DNA of 64,000 bases from Bacteroidia bacterium (lineage in GTDB: Bacteria; Bacteroidota; Bacteroidia; J057). The position numbers and the translations under genes were made by a program. The notes under the pieces are model-generated. The model was not told the origin of the DNA. It searched no databases and saw only the letters and a program-made list of their open reading frames with translations. The stretch covers positions 2,604,001 through 2,668,000 of the forward strand of contig JAWPMV010000001.1 of assembly GCA_033391075.1 (NCBI GenBank), read 5' to 3'. Below are positions 43,611 to 53,386 of this stretch, in pieces (the first letter of the stretch is position 1; each line of letters opens with the position of its first letter).

Positions 43611-46600
43611 ATGAAAAAGACCTTTTCATTTATTTTCATATTACTTTTCGTTACTACTAACATTTTTGCTCAAACATCTCGCCCTGAGATTCGTAAAGAA
43701 CACCCCGCCTTCATAAGCCTGAATAAGGACCAAATTTATCCCAAAAGTCAAAGTCAGATTCTTCTTCAACAGGTTTTCAATATGACGCCTGCTGACGAAT
43801 TGCGTTCGATGGGAACCTTTACTGACAACATGGGACAGGTTCATGAAAAATTCCAACAATACTACAATGGAATTAAAGTAGATGGGGCTATTTACTCCCT
43901 TCACTACACAGCTGGAAAAATCACCCATATGTCGGGAAACTACCAGGATATTCATAACCTGAATGTAACTCCCAAAATAGATGCACAAGCTGGCTTATCT
44001 AATGCTTTGGGCCATATTGGTGCTACACAATATATGTGGCAACAAACAGGACCTGCTGCCAATGATCATATTGAGTATGTAAAGCCACAAGGAGAACTTG
44101 TTGTATTGAGCATTGAAAACTACCCAAAAGCAAGGCTTGCTTTTAAATATGACATTTACGCAACTCAGCCACTTTACAGAGCAGACGTTTATGTAGATGC
44201 TCATACTGGTCAGGTACTTTTTGAAAATAATCGTATTCATCATGCGAATGTTGCTGCAACGGGTAACTCCCTTTATAATGGTAATGTGAGTTTCAACGCT
44301 GACTTGACGGGAGGAACGTATCGCCTTCGTCAAACGGTTGATGGTAATGGTGTCGAAACCTATACCCTCAATGGAAGCACGAATTATGGAAATGCCCAGG
44401 ATATTACCAGTGGCTCTTCCAATTTTACTGGATCAGAAACCGGTGTTCAAGCACATTGGGGAGCCGAAAAAACTCATCAATACTATTCCAGTCAGCATGG
44501 GAGAAATTCCTTTGATGGCAATGGTACCGTATTGCGCTCTTACGTTAGCTATGATGTAAATTATGTCAATGCTTTCTGGGATGGCAGTAGAATGACCTAT
44601 GGCGATGGCGATGGCGTAAGCTATGGTCCGCTTGTATCTTTGGATATTGCCAGTCATGAGATTACGCATGGAGTAACCGAGTTCTCGGCTAATCTGGTTT
44701 ATCAAAGAGAATCAGGTGCATTGAACGAATCTTTCTCCGACATCTTTGGAGAAATGGTCGAATATCATGCGACGGGTAGCAATGATTGGCAAATGGGTAC
44801 TGATATCGGTATCGGTGGTTCAGGAGCTATTCGTTCTATGGACAATCCCAATGCATTTAGTGATCCGGATACCTATGGTGGAACTCATTGGTACAATCCT
44901 AATTGTGGTACTCCAACTCGTTTCAATGACTATTGTGGTGTACACATCAATTCAGGAGTTCAAAACAAATGGTTCTATATCCTTTCTGTAGGCGAAAGTG
45001 GTACCAATGACATTGGCAATTCCTATAATGTAAGCGGAATCACCAGAGAAAAGGCAGCTGCCATTGCTTACAGAAACCTGACTGTTTACCTTTCTACGAA
45101 CTCTACTTTTGCTGATGCAAGAGCAGGAGCCATTCAATCTGCTGAAGATTTATATGGAGCAGGTTCAAATGAGGTAATCCAAACGACTAATGCATGGTAT
45201 GCAGTGGGAGTAGGGGGACAATACGGAACTATCTCATACTGTTCGTCTGCCAGTACCAATATTAATGATGAATACATCGGTCGTGTTCAATTGAATACCA
45301 TAGACAATGCTTCAGGAGGTCAATTTTATACTGATTTTACAAGTGTTTCTACTGATCTAAGTAAAAATACGCAGTATACGATTACTGTAACTCCTACCTG
45401 GACAGGTACAGTTTATTCGGAAGGTTACAGTGTCTGGATCGACTATAATGGTGATGGAGACTTTGCGGATTCTGGAGAACAGGTTTGGACGCAAGCTGCG
45501 ACTCAAACTAGTCCTGTGAGTGGATCTTTTACGGTACCAGCATCTGCTTCAGATGGAGCTACACGTATGCGTGTATCCATGAAGTATAATGGAATTCCTA
45601 CTTCCTGCGAAACCTTCACCTATGGTGAAGTGGAAGATTATACCGTCAACATTGGTTCCGGTGGCGGTGGAGACACCGAGGCGCCTAGTGATCCAACAGG
45701 TCTGACTGCTTCAAATATCCAGGAAACTACCGCAAGTTTGGGCTGGACCGCTTCTACAGACAATGTAGGCGTAACTGGCTATAATGTATATATCGGTGGA
45801 ACGAATATTGGAAGTGTCACAGGTACTTCAGCCAATCTCACAGGTTTAACAGCAAATACTAGCTATTCTGCCTATGTTACAGCTGTAGATGCTGCTGGAA
45901 ATGAGTCTGGTGCGAGTAATACAGTTAACTTCACTACTCAGAGTGGTGCGGATACAGAAGCTCCAACTGCTCCTGGCAGTCTTTCGGCTTCTAATACTAC
46001 TCAAACCACAACGGACTTGAGTTGGAATGCTTCTACGGATAATGTGGGAGTTACTTCTTATAGTGTTTATGTAGATGGAAATCTTGATGGAACAACCGCT
46101 AGTACAAGCTATACGGTTAGTGGTTTGACGGCCAGCACAACATACAGCATGTATGTCACGGCTTCAGATGCAGCTGGAAATACTTCAGGTCAAAGCAATT
46201 CCATCAATGTAACTACGCAATCTGGCGGAGGCGGTGGTACAACAACTGTATTCGCTCACTTCTTTGAAACCGGATTAGACGGATGGGTCGATGGTGGTAG
46301 CGATTGTGCAAGAATCAGTAGTGCTACCAATTCTTATGAAGGTTCCTTCTCTGTAAGAATCAGAGATAATTCAGGAACAGCTTCATCTATGACGCTCAAC
46401 AACCTTGATTTGAGTGGATTTAATGAAGTTAGTCTGGAATTCTATTTCCGTCCGGTAAGTATGGAAAACGGAGAAGATTTCTGGGTACGCTACAATGATG
46501 GAAGTGGATGGCAAACCGTTGCAACCTATGTTGTAGGCAGCAATGGAATCACCAATAACTCCTTCTATGTAGCAACAGTTACCCTGAACGCTGCGGATTT

Positions 46601-47012
46601 CAATCTAAGCAACAATGCCAGCCTACGTTTCCAGAATGATGCAAGTGTAAACAATGATCGTGTTTATATTGATGCTGTAACCCTTACCGGTACCAATTCA
46701 AGCGTCGCTGGATTTAGTGGACAAAGCATAACTGAAATCGGTGGTGGACAAGGATTCTTTGGAAATGCAGGGGAGGAGAGTGGATTAGAACTGGATCTAA
46801 TAGTTTATCCTAATCCTTCTCGTCAATTCATCACTGTTGAAGCTGATGATCCAATCCTGTCTCTGAAGATATTTGATATCGCCGGAGCTCTGGTACTGGA
46901 TGTGAAGCAGGTGGATGGAGAAATAAATGTCGAAGCTCTTAGCAGCGGTATTTATGTAATCCAGGCCATAACAGAAGAAGAAGTTATTCAAGGAAAATTC
47001 ACCCGTGAATAG
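43611..47012 (+). CDS. Thermolysin-like M4 metallopeptidase, T9SS-secreted
   Basis: 1133 residues. Signal peptide 1-21; an FTP/PepSY-type propeptide (about 45-210) that acts as inhibitor and chaperone; M4 catalytic domain with HEITH (His349, Glu350, His353), third zinc ligand Glu373 in LNESFSDIFGE exactly 20 residues on, and His445 in GVHINSGVQNKW. Downstream modules are a GEVED domain (about 545-680, ending YGEVEDYTV), two fibronectin type III domains (about 691-778 and 781-871), a CUB/MAM-like beta-sandwich (about 876-1026) and a T9SS type A sorting domain (about 1061-1133; VYPNPSRQFITVE, LSSGIYVIQA). An extracellular protease for protein breakdown, autoprocessed on export. Confidence 0.94.
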   Translation: MKKTFSFIFILLFVTTNIFAQTSRPEIRKEHPAFISLNKDQIYPKSQSQILLQQVFNMTPADELRSMGTFTDNMGQVHEKFQQYYNGIKVDGAIYSLHYTAGKITHMSGNYQDIHNLNVTPKIDAQAGLSNALGHIGATQYMWQQTGPAANDHIEYVKPQGELVVLSIENYPKARLAFKYDIYATQPLYRADVYVDAHTGQVLFENNRIHHANVAATGNSLYNGNVSFNADLTGGTYRLRQTVDGNGVETYTLNGSTNYGNAQDITSGSSNFTGSETGVQAHWGAEKTHQYYSSQHGRNSFDGNGTVLRSYVSYDVNYVNAFWDGSRMTYGDGDGVSYGPLVSLDIASHEITHGVTEFSANLVYQRESGALNESFSDIFGEMVEYHATGSNDWQMGTDIGIGGSGAIRSMDNPNAFSDPDTYGGTHWYNPNCGTPTRFNDYCGVHINSGVQNKWFYILSVGESGTNDIGNSYNVSGITREKAAAIAYRNLTVYLSTNSTFADARAGAIQSAEDLYGAGSNEVIQTTNAWYAVGVGGQYGTISYCSSASTNINDEYIGRVQLNTIDNASGGQFYTDFTSVSTDLSKNTQYTITVTPTWTGTVYSEGYSVWIDYNGDGDFADSGEQVWTQAATQTSPVSGSFTVPASASDGATRMRVSMKYNGIPTSCETFTYGEVEDYTVNIGSGGGGDTEAPSDPTGLTASNIQETTASLGWTASTDNVGVTGYNVYIGGTNIGSVTGTSANLTGLTANTSYSAYVTAVDAAGNESGASNTVNFTTQSGADTEAPTAPGSLSASNTTQTTTDLSWNASTDNVGVTSYSVYVDGNLDGTTASTSYTVSGLTASTTYSMYVTASDAAGNTSGQSNSINVTTQSGGGGGTTTVFAHFFETGLDGWVDGGSDCARISSATNSYEGSFSVRIRDNSGTASSMTLNNLDLSGFNEVSLEFYFRPVSMENGEDFWVRYNDGSGWQTVATYVVGSNGITNNSFYVATVTLNAADFNLSNNASLRFQNDASVNNDRVYIDAVTLTGTNSSVAGFSGQSITEIGGGQGFFGNAGEESGLELDLIVYPNPSRQFITVEADDPILSLKIFDIAGALVLDVKQVDGEINVEALSSGIYVIQAITEEEVIQGKFTRE

Positions 47013-47031
47013 AGATTGAATATTACTCAAT

Positions 47032-47065
47032 AAAAAAAGCCCTCCAATTTGGAGGGCTTTTTTTT
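47032..47065. terminator. Strong intrinsic terminator
   Basis: Stem AAAAAAAGCCCTCC / GGAGGGCTTTTTTT with AATTT loop directly after the M4 protease gene. The A-run and T-run make it usable for the leftward cysH unit too. Confidence 0.9.
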
Positions 47066-47142
47066 ATTTTATTCGAATAATAGTTCGTAATCAAGGAGAT
47101 TGCTTCGCTGGAGATTCTGAGAAGGTATACTTTTTCAAGTAC

Positions 47143-47802
47143 TTATTTTGTTTCAAGAATGTGCAAACCACATTCGGTTTTTTCTTTTCCGGCCCAGCGT
47201 CCTTCCCGTCCCTCGCCGCGTATTGTACACTGCTCACATCCCACAGATCCAAATCCTTTTTCCTTCAAAGGATGTTGTGGAAGTTCGTACATAAGTTTAT
47301 ACCATTCTGCTTCCTGCCCATCCATATCAATCAAGGGATAGAAGCGCATAATATCTCCACTCCGTTTGAAAATCTCTTTTGTCTTTCTGTTTTCATTTGT
47401 TCCCCCAATCATCCCGGAAATCCAAATGTCATGTCGAGATTTCAGATCATCTAACGGCATGACCTTATTAAAATGGCAACAAGCATCGGGATCTTTGGAC
47501 CAGGTATAGTTGAGGGCCGTAAACGTATTCTCATTCCTTTTTGGCAGAACCTCCTGCACATTCAAATTCCATCTTGCTTCCAGTTCTTTTCTATAGAGAT
47601 GTGTCTCTTTGAAAAGGTATTTGGTATTGATGAAATGAATGGGATGATGAGGTTTTACCTGATGGAGGAGGTGAAGAAAAATCGAGGAGGTGGTACCAAA
47701 TGAAGAGGTGACCAGAACCCGATCAAAATCTTTAAATATCTGCTTCAGACGAGCTTTGGGCTCTAAATCTGAATAGCGTTTGTTTAAGGAATTAACATCC
47801 AT
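47143..47802 (-). CDS. cysH: Phosphoadenylyl/adenylyl-sulfate reductase (CysH family)
   Basis: 219 residues. Reduces APS or PAPS to sulfite in assimilatory sulfate reduction using thioredoxin. The four cluster-ligand cysteines are present: DACCHF (Cys108, Cys109) and CEQCT (Cys189, Cys192), which usually mark a [4Fe-4S] APS-type reductase; the catalytic cysteine is Cys211 in KTECGLH at the C-terminus. The nucleotide-binding loop is VTSSFGTTSSIFLHLL. The stretch SGMIGGTNENRK replaces the more usual 'GxRRxQSxxR' form. It starts 5 bp after the ThiF-rhodanese gene, so sulfur metabolism is shared by the pair. No other sulfate-assimilation genes are in view. Confidence 0.88.
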   Translation of the reverse strand: MDVNSLNKRYSDLEPKARLKQIFKDFDRVLVTSSFGTTSSIFLHLLHQVKPHHPIHFINTKYLFKETHLYRKELEARWNLNVQEVLPKRNENTFTALNYTWSKDPDACCHFNKVMPLDDLKSRHDIWISGMIGGTNENRKTKEIFKRSGDIMRFYPLIDMDGQEAEWYKLMYELPQHPLKEKGFGSVGCEQCTIRGEGREGRWAGKEKTECGLHILETK

Positions 47803-47807
47803 AAAGA

Positions 47808-48980
47808 CTAATACTTAGGTAAAGAGGAATCTATTTCCTCTATGTACGCGAGTAGTCCTCCTTTCAAGTTGCAAATGTGGGTAAATCCGTGTTCGGATTC
47901 AAGCATTTTCACCACTTTCGCGCTTCTTGCCCCACTTTTGCAGTGAACGATGACAGCTTTGTTACGCGCAATGCGATCTAAATGTTTCGAAATCTCTCCT
48001 TTAGGGATCAATTCGCCCCCTAAATTAACAATTTCATACTCATGAGCCTCACGAACATCAATTAATTGAAAATCTTCCCCCGATTTTTTCATTTTTTCCA
48101 ATTCCTGCACAGATATTTCTTGTATACCTTCTGCCTCAACAGGAGCATCTCCCATAGCAGGAACGCCACAAAACTGCTCATAATCGATGAGTTCTGTTTG
48201 GATGGGCTTGTCTCCATTCAGGGGATTATCGGGATTCCTGGAGAGTTTTAGGATGCGTGTAGTAAAACTCAGTGCATCGAATAATAGCATGCGACCGCTC
48301 AGAGGTTTCCCTACGCCACTTGCAAGTTTTATGACCTCAAGGGCTTGCATGCTCCCTATTATGCCCGGAAGAACGCCTAAAACACCTCCTTCGGCACAAC
48401 TAGGCACCATACCCGGAGGAGGAGGGCTAGGAAAGAGGTCTCTGTAATTTGGTCCAATATTTCCCTCCTTGTCTTCATAGTTGAAAACCGAAACCTGCCC
48501 TTCAAACTGAAAAATGGATGCATAAACATTTACTTTCCCTAATAATACGCAGGCATCATTTACCAAATAGCGTGTAGGGAAATTATCGGTTCCATCCGCA
48601 ACAATATCATACTCTTCTATAATCTGTAAAGCATTTTCGCTGGTGAGGATATCCTGATAAGTCTCAACTTCAATATATGGGTTGATATCTTCTATTCTTT
48701 CACGAGCTTCTTCCACTTTGGGTAGTCCTACTGAGCTTTGTCCGTAGAGAACTTGCCGCTGCAAATTACTTTCATCTACCACATCCGGATCAATAATTCC
48801 AATTTTTCCTACACCAGCCGCTGCAATATATTGAAGCAGTGGACTCCCCAATCCGCCAGCACCTACCACGAGTACCCGGGATTGTTTCAATCTTCTTTGG
48901 CCTTCAATATTAAATTCGGGAATGATGAGGTGTCTGCTATATCGAGCCAACTCTTCATGGCTCAAGGCGATTTTATCCAT
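47808..48980 (-). CDS. ThiF/MoeB-type adenylyltransferase fused to rhodanese domain
   Basis: 390 residues. The E1-like domain (about 1-260) has the nucleotide site VVGAGGLGSPLLQYIAAAG and VDESNLQRQVLYG, and the PSCAEGGVLGVLPGIIG loop. A rhodanese domain (about 285-390) ends with the persulfide cysteine in VIVHCKSGARSAK. Such MoeZ/MOCS3-type fusions adenylate a sulfur-carrier C-terminus and load sulfur from rhodanese, for molybdopterin, thiamine or thiolated tRNA. The structural zinc CxxC is replaced by NYRDLF, as in many homologues. The ATG at 48980 is chosen; a TTG at 49007 would start inside a terminator. Confidence 0.92.
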   Translation of the reverse strand: MDKIALSHEELARYSRHLIIPEFNIEGQRRLKQSRVLVVGAGGLGSPLLQYIAAAGVGKIGIIDPDVVDESNLQRQVLYGQSSVGLPKVEEARERIEDINPYIEVETYQDILTSENALQIIEEYDIVADGTDNFPTRYLVNDACVLLGKVNVYASIFQFEGQVSVFNYEDKEGNIGPNYRDLFPSPPPPGMVPSCAEGGVLGVLPGIIGSMQALEVIKLASGVGKPLSGRMLLFDALSFTTRILKLSRNPDNPLNGDKPIQTELIDYEQFCGVPAMGDAPVEAEGIQEISVQELEKMKKSGEDFQLIDVREAHEYEIVNLGGELIPKGEISKHLDRIARNKAVIVHCKSGARSAKVVKMLESEHGFTHICNLKGGLLAYIEEIDSSLPKY

Positions 48981-48989
48981 ACCCAAAAT

Positions 48990-49027
48990 TAAAAAAAAAT
49001 GCCCCAATTGCTTGGAGCATTTTTTAT
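48990..49027 (-). terminator. Probable intrinsic terminator after the OmpA-family gene
   Basis: Near-perfect stem AAAAAATGCCCCAA / TTGGAGCATTTTTT (one mismatch) 20 bp past the stop of the leftward OmpA-domain gene, with an A-run on the plus strand giving a U-run in the leftward transcript. Confidence 0.7.
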
Positions 49028-49046
49028 ATCCTTATTTGATTGTATG

Positions 49047-50363
49047 CTAGTTGGAGCGCAGACCTAAAGAATCGGCTTCGCTTTTAAACATGCGCAATTC
49101 TACTCTGCGGTTTTGTTTTCTACCTTCTGCAGATTGATTGTTGCTGATCGGAGAAGCATCTCCGTAACCGTCAGAAGATATTCTGGCCATTCTGATACCT
49201 TTTTGATATACAAGGTAGTATTTAACCTTAAAGGCTCTTTTTACAGAAAGTACCTTATTGTCTTTTGTCTTTCCGGTATTGTCAGTGAAGCCATGGACCT
49301 CAAGGCTATGGTTGGGATACTTAGCCATCAGATCTGCTATCTGATCCAGAACCGGATAACTGTCATAGGTAAGCTCATCGCTTGCCGGCTCAAAAAGGAT
49401 GTTTTTCATAGCCGTATTCAGAATGCTCTGATCGGCACTTGAAATTCCCTGACCTTCAGTAAAGGTGTTTTCCTTGTAGGTATCCTGTTCTGTATAAATC
49501 TCAGCCGGAGTCTCCTCATAATTTTCGATTTGAGCTGGTTGAGGCTTATTGTCCTCTACGATGCTTAGACCTCCAGATTCTTGCGTACTTTCCAATTCAG
49601 GGTCTTGTGTAACTGCAATATCTGAGGGCTTTTCCTCTTTGGCATTTTCATCCTCTGGACAACCCAGGAACATAGCTCTTCCGGGCTCATTGGGACAAAG
49701 ATCATCTCTATCAAGTACACCATCATTGTCGGCATCAGCATTGGAAGCGATTGGCATCTCTTCTTTTTTGCTTGGCTTTTGCGGTTTTGGTGGAACTTTT
49801 TTAGGATTAGCGGGAAGTGCAAATACAAATCCAGCGGAGTAGGTGAGGGGTTGGAAATTTCCTTGCCCGATCCCATACTTATACATGCCTTCAAAATTGA
49901 GGGCAAAATTCTTGCTCATTCTCAACCTGATCCCAAAAGCTCCGGGAACATAAAGACGGAGATTATTGCTAGCCGTATTCAAACCAAAACCCAGAGAGAG
50001 ATAAGGTGCAAAGAAAGCTTCCTCCTGAAAAATCGTTCCATTGGATTTAAGTTGTAATAAGGCGTTTACATCTATGAGGGAAGTACCTATCGTTTCCGTT
50101 TGAGTTACCGGGTAGGTAGTCTGAGGAACGAAGGTAGTATTTAAACCAAAATTGAGTGCTTCACTTAAAAAAGCATTTGCACCTATAGTAATACCAGGGT
50201 TAAAGGAATTAAAATCGGTATAATTACCGGTTAAGGGTCCTTGGTAATCAAGAAAACTTGCTGACAAGCCCGTGGTAACAGGAGTCTGACTGGTTTGCGC
50301 ATGTACCTGGAAACTACTAAGAAGTAGAAAAACAAGGATAACAATCGAAAAACGGAGATTCAT
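49047..50363 (-). CDS. OmpA-family outer membrane protein (beta-barrel plus OmpA domain)
   Basis: 438 residues. Signal peptide about 1-22 (VHAQ end). Residues about 30-180 are alternating strands ending FAPYLSLGFGLNTASNN and FALNFEGMYKYGIGQG, typical of an eight-strand barrel. A short calcium-type motif ADADNDGVLDRDDLCPNEPG (about 205-225) links to an acidic spacer, then the OmpA domain (about 330-438): LEVHGFTDNTGKTKDNKVLS, VKRAFKVKYYLVYQKGIR, GRKQNRRVELRM. The OmpA domain ties the outer membrane to peptidoglycan. It shares the layout of the next gene (50512-51870). Confidence 0.9.
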   Translation of the reverse strand: MNLRFSIVILVFLLLSSFQVHAQTSQTPVTTGLSASFLDYQGPLTGNYTDFNSFNPGITIGANAFLSEALNFGLNTTFVPQTTYPVTQTETIGTSLIDVNALLQLKSNGTIFQEEAFFAPYLSLGFGLNTASNNLRLYVPGAFGIRLRMSKNFALNFEGMYKYGIGQGNFQPLTYSAGFVFALPANPKKVPPKPQKPSKKEEMPIASNADADNDGVLDRDDLCPNEPGRAMFLGCPEDENAKEEKPSDIAVTQDPELESTQESGGLSIVEDNKPQPAQIENYEETPAEIYTEQDTYKENTFTEGQGISSADQSILNTAMKNILFEPASDELTYDSYPVLDQIADLMAKYPNHSLEVHGFTDNTGKTKDNKVLSVKRAFKVKYYLVYQKGIRMARISSDGYGDASPISNNQSAEGRKQNRRVELRMFKSEADSLGLRSN

Positions 50364-50511
50364 GATTTAAGGTTTGGTGTTTTTTAGTGTACAAATATCT
50401 AGCCAGAATCAATATTCAATTGCGTGAAAAATCAAAGGGTGACATATTTAGGACGAAATAATCGCGTTTTTCGTATATGATTAAAGATTTTTGCGCGAAT
50501 AATCTCGAGCC

Positions 50512-51870
50512 TCATCTAATTACTTTAAAGTCCACCCGTCTGTTTCTTTCTCGGCCAGTGTCTGTGTTGTTGCTTGCTTTGGGTTTGCTTTCTCCAAAGC
50601 CCTCTGAGTCAATTCTATTTTGTCTAATGCCATGCTCATAAACGAGGTAGTATTTTACCTTATGGGCACGTAATACCGAAAGCACCTGATTGCTTTTATC
50701 TGCCCCAGTAGCATCTGTATGTCCTTGCAACTGGAGCTTACTGCTTTTACAAGCCTGGAGTAATGCTGCGATCTCATCAAGCTTTTGTTTGGCTCTGGCA
50801 GGCAAATCGGCGCTTGCATGTTCAAAATAAATGGAGAAATCTGTACTGGTTAAACTGAGATTGCAAGGAAGTTTCTCTTCCTCAGCAACTTCAGTATGAG
50901 TATTATTCTTCTGAGGACTGTAAAGAGGTTCAGGAGATGATTCAATCTGCACTTCTCTTTGGGCTAGTTCTTCCTGGGCAGGAGGGATAGCTTTAGCTTT
51001 ACTATGATCCTCTACAAGGACTTCCTCTTTTTCTTGTTGTATAGGGATTTTTTGCTCTTCCGCTTCCTCTTGCTTTACTTCAGGGCTTCCTTGCGGAAGT
51101 TTTTCTGGTTGCGCATCTGTTTCTTCTGCTATATTTTCCTCTTCTTCTTCTTCCGGACAGCCAAATAATCTTTCTATTCCCGGGACTTCCGGGCAGAGAT
51201 CATCTTCATCTGCAATTCCGTCTTCATCTGCATCCTTAGGTTTAGTTTCTTCTATAATCTTCTCCTCATTTATCTCCTGCTTTGGATATTTCTCCTTTGC
51301 TTTACCTACATTATAGTGAACAGATAAAGCATGAGCTGTGTGCTGGTAATCTTTATTGACAGAGAATTTACGGGTGGACTCCAATCTTATGTCCAAACGA
51401 TCCGAAAGACGAAACTTCAATCCACCTCCCAATGGAATGTAAACATCGGGATTCATCTGTACATAACTTCCTCCCAATCCAAATAGGACATAAGGGCCTA
51501 AAAAGGCATCCTCTTTCATAAACACCCCATTATTTACTTTGAAACCCAGAAGGTAACTCATATCCACCAATTGAGTATTGATGGTATTTGAAGGTGTTTC
51601 ATCAAGAGGAGCGGGAAATTCTATATTATTAGCATAGGTGATCTGCGTTCGAAAATCGAAAGCACCCCCTAATCTTTTAGAAAGGCTCAATTGATAAGCG
51701 GACTGAAAAGCTGCAGCTTGCAAGGCTGGTAGGTCAGCAGGAGCTTTGTATTTCAATAAAACAAAGCCACCACCAACAGCCCATGGATGCTGAAGGTTTT
51801 GCCCTTTGGAAATTGGCGAAAGAATACAGAAGAACAAGGATAAAAAGATAGCAAGGCTAGCTTTACGCAT
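50512..51870 (-). CDS. OmpA-family outer membrane protein, paralogue of the neighbouring one
   Basis: 452 residues. Signal peptide (about 1-23, SKGQ end), barrel-like region to about 190, then a calcium-type motif DADEDGIADEDDLCPEVPG (about 213-235), a long Glu/Pro/Gln-rich spacer (about 240-345), and an OmpA domain at the C-terminus: KLQLQGHTDATGADKSNQVL, SVLRAHKVKYYLVYEHGIRQ, GRERNRRVDFKV. The DxDxDG loop and VKYYLVY segment show common ancestry with 49047-50363; the two are separated by 148 bp and may have separate promoters. Confidence 0.9.
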   Translation of the reverse strand: MRKASLAIFLSLFFCILSPISKGQNLQHPWAVGGGFVLLKYKAPADLPALQAAAFQSAYQLSLSKRLGGAFDFRTQITYANNIEFPAPLDETPSNTINTQLVDMSYLLGFKVNNGVFMKEDAFLGPYVLFGLGGSYVQMNPDVYIPLGGGLKFRLSDRLDIRLESTRKFSVNKDYQHTAHALSVHYNVGKAKEKYPKQEINEEKIIEETKPKDADEDGIADEDDLCPEVPGIERLFGCPEEEEEENIAEETDAQPEKLPQGSPEVKQEEAEEQKIPIQQEKEEVLVEDHSKAKAIPPAQEELAQREVQIESSPEPLYSPQKNNTHTEVAEEEKLPCNLSLTSTDFSIYFEHASADLPARAKQKLDEIAALLQACKSSKLQLQGHTDATGADKSNQVLSVLRAHKVKYYLVYEHGIRQNRIDSEGFGESKPKASNNTDTGRERNRRVDFKVIR

Positions 51871-52057
51871 ATATCCTACCTAATTAAAGGACCCCAAACA
51901 ACAAGGTACTAATTATTACAAAGTACAGGTATTATCTTGTATGAACAATACGAAAACCTGCATAAACAGACACCTTGTTTGTCCCGTCAAATATAACTGA
52001 TCAGACAAAAAAAATAGTATAGGGTATAAAGCTAAGTAGGACCTGAGAAATGTAAGA

Positions 52058-52522
52058 TTATTTCACTCGTTTGTAAATATGGTCAATATCGACTCCATCT
52101 ACTTGATATACGAGTACCAATTCTCCTTCAGACAGGCTTTTGATGCTTTGCGAAGTATCCCAAAGATCAGAAGAGAGCATTTCGTCAATTCTTGTGAATT
52201 CAAAAGATTCCGGGTCAAATCCGTCCGATTCAGAAACCAGGGTTCCATCTGCTTTGAATTCAAGGGTAGATTCATCATTTTCAAGCATTTCCAAGACTTG
52301 AACTCCCATTTTTCTCTCGACAAGTTTCCATTTTCCCATCAAACTAATTCCGGTATCCTCGGTGGGAGGGGCAAGTGAACGGCTGTTATCCAAACTTTGG
52401 GATAAACTGTCTATTTCCTCACTGATCTGCTCAGCGTCCGCAGATTTTGATTCTTCCGTACAGGAAATTTGGCTTGTAAGGAAAAAGGCAAAAAGGATAA
52501 AAAATAGACGCAATTTATTCAT
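52058..52522 (-). CDS. Small lipoprotein, lipocalin-like
   Basis: About 154 residues. A signal sequence ends in a lipobox (SQISCTEES, Cys near 21), then a Ser/Glu-rich spacer and one domain starting SLMGKWKLVERKMGVQVLEM with alternating strands (STLEFKADGTLVSESDG; ELVLVYQVDGVDIDHIYKRV). The GKWKL start and a final strand before a Lys-rich end are the lipocalin-like pattern common in Bacteroidota lipoproteins. Binding partner unknown. Start is the ATG at 52522; an upstream TTG is not needed. Confidence 0.75.
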   Translation of the reverse strand: MNKLRLFFILFAFFLTSQISCTEESKSADAEQISEEIDSLSQSLDNSRSLAPPTEDTGISLMGKWKLVERKMGVQVLEMLENDESTLEFKADGTLVSESDGFDPESFEFTRIDEMLSSDLWDTSQSIKSLSEGELVLVYQVDGVDIDHIYKRVK

Positions 52523-52618
52523 TTTCAATTAATTGTATTCGTTTTTGGTCAAAGAGATTACAGCTGATTTATAGCGAATCTATGAGAATTTGTTAAATAA
52601 TCATAATAGAAATACGCT

Positions 52619-53386
52619 TCAGGATGCCAGATATTTTTGAATTTGGGTTAAAAATTCTGCCGGTTTCTCTGCGTGCACCCAATGGCCTGCTCCTTCCAGT
52701 TTATAGAAAGTGGCCTCGGGGAAAATCTCCTGAATCGGACTTTTATCTTCTTCCTGCAAATAAGGGCTTTCTCCCCCATGAATAAAGAGAGTGGGAAGGT
52801 CAACTTCATCCTCAAATTTGATTTCATCCAGCACCCGTTCATAATTATCATAAATCACTTGCAAATTGAATTTCCAGCGAAAAGACTTTTCCTCATCTCT
52901 GCCCAGACTCTTCAAGAGAAATTGAATTACTGAGGGGTCCTGGATTCTTTCTTCGAGTTTTACTTTTGCATCTCTTCGGCTTTCCAGTTTCGAAAGGTCA
53001 AGAGAAATCAGGGTTTCCAGAATTTCCGTATGGTGTGGGGCATATTGTTTGGGGGTCATATCTGCCACAATGAGCTTATCAATCATTTCGGGATAATGTC
53101 GGGCAAACTCCATGACAGTTTTCCCTCCCATCGAATGTCCCAATAGATGGGCCCGATAAATTCCCAGTTGGTTCATGAACTCAAATAGGTCTTCTGCCAT
53201 CACTGGATAGTTCCAATCATTTTCATGTGGAGACTTTCCATGATTTCTCTGGTCCAAAAGATAAACGGAATAATCTTCGGCCAAAGAACGGGCGTGGCTG
53301 ACCCAATTATCGAGTGATCCGAAGAGTCCATGTAGAATAATAAGGGCTTCTCCCTGACCGTACACCTTATAATTTAGCTCAATCAT
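52619..53386 (-). CDS. Alpha/beta-fold hydrolase (YbfF/EstA type)
   Basis: 255 residues. Classic esterase/thioesterase: oxyanion loop LIILHGLFGSLDNWVSHA, DQRNHGKSPHEND, nucleophile elbow LLGHSMGGKTVMEFA (Ser near 96), Asp in LFIHGGESPYL and His in EGAGHWVHAEKP. Length matches E. coli YbfF, a short-chain acyl hydrolase. It sits alone, 84 bp from the YjbQ-family gene. Confidence 0.92.
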   Translation of the reverse strand: MIELNYKVYGQGEALIILHGLFGSLDNWVSHARSLAEDYSVYLLDQRNHGKSPHENDWNYPVMAEDLFEFMNQLGIYRAHLLGHSMGGKTVMEFARHYPEMIDKLIVADMTPKQYAPHHTEILETLISLDLSKLESRRDAKVKLEERIQDPSVIQFLLKSLGRDEEKSFRWKFNLQVIYDNYERVLDEIKFEDEVDLPTLFIHGGESPYLQEEDKSPIQEIFPEATFYKLEGAGHWVHAEKPAEFLTQIQKYLAS

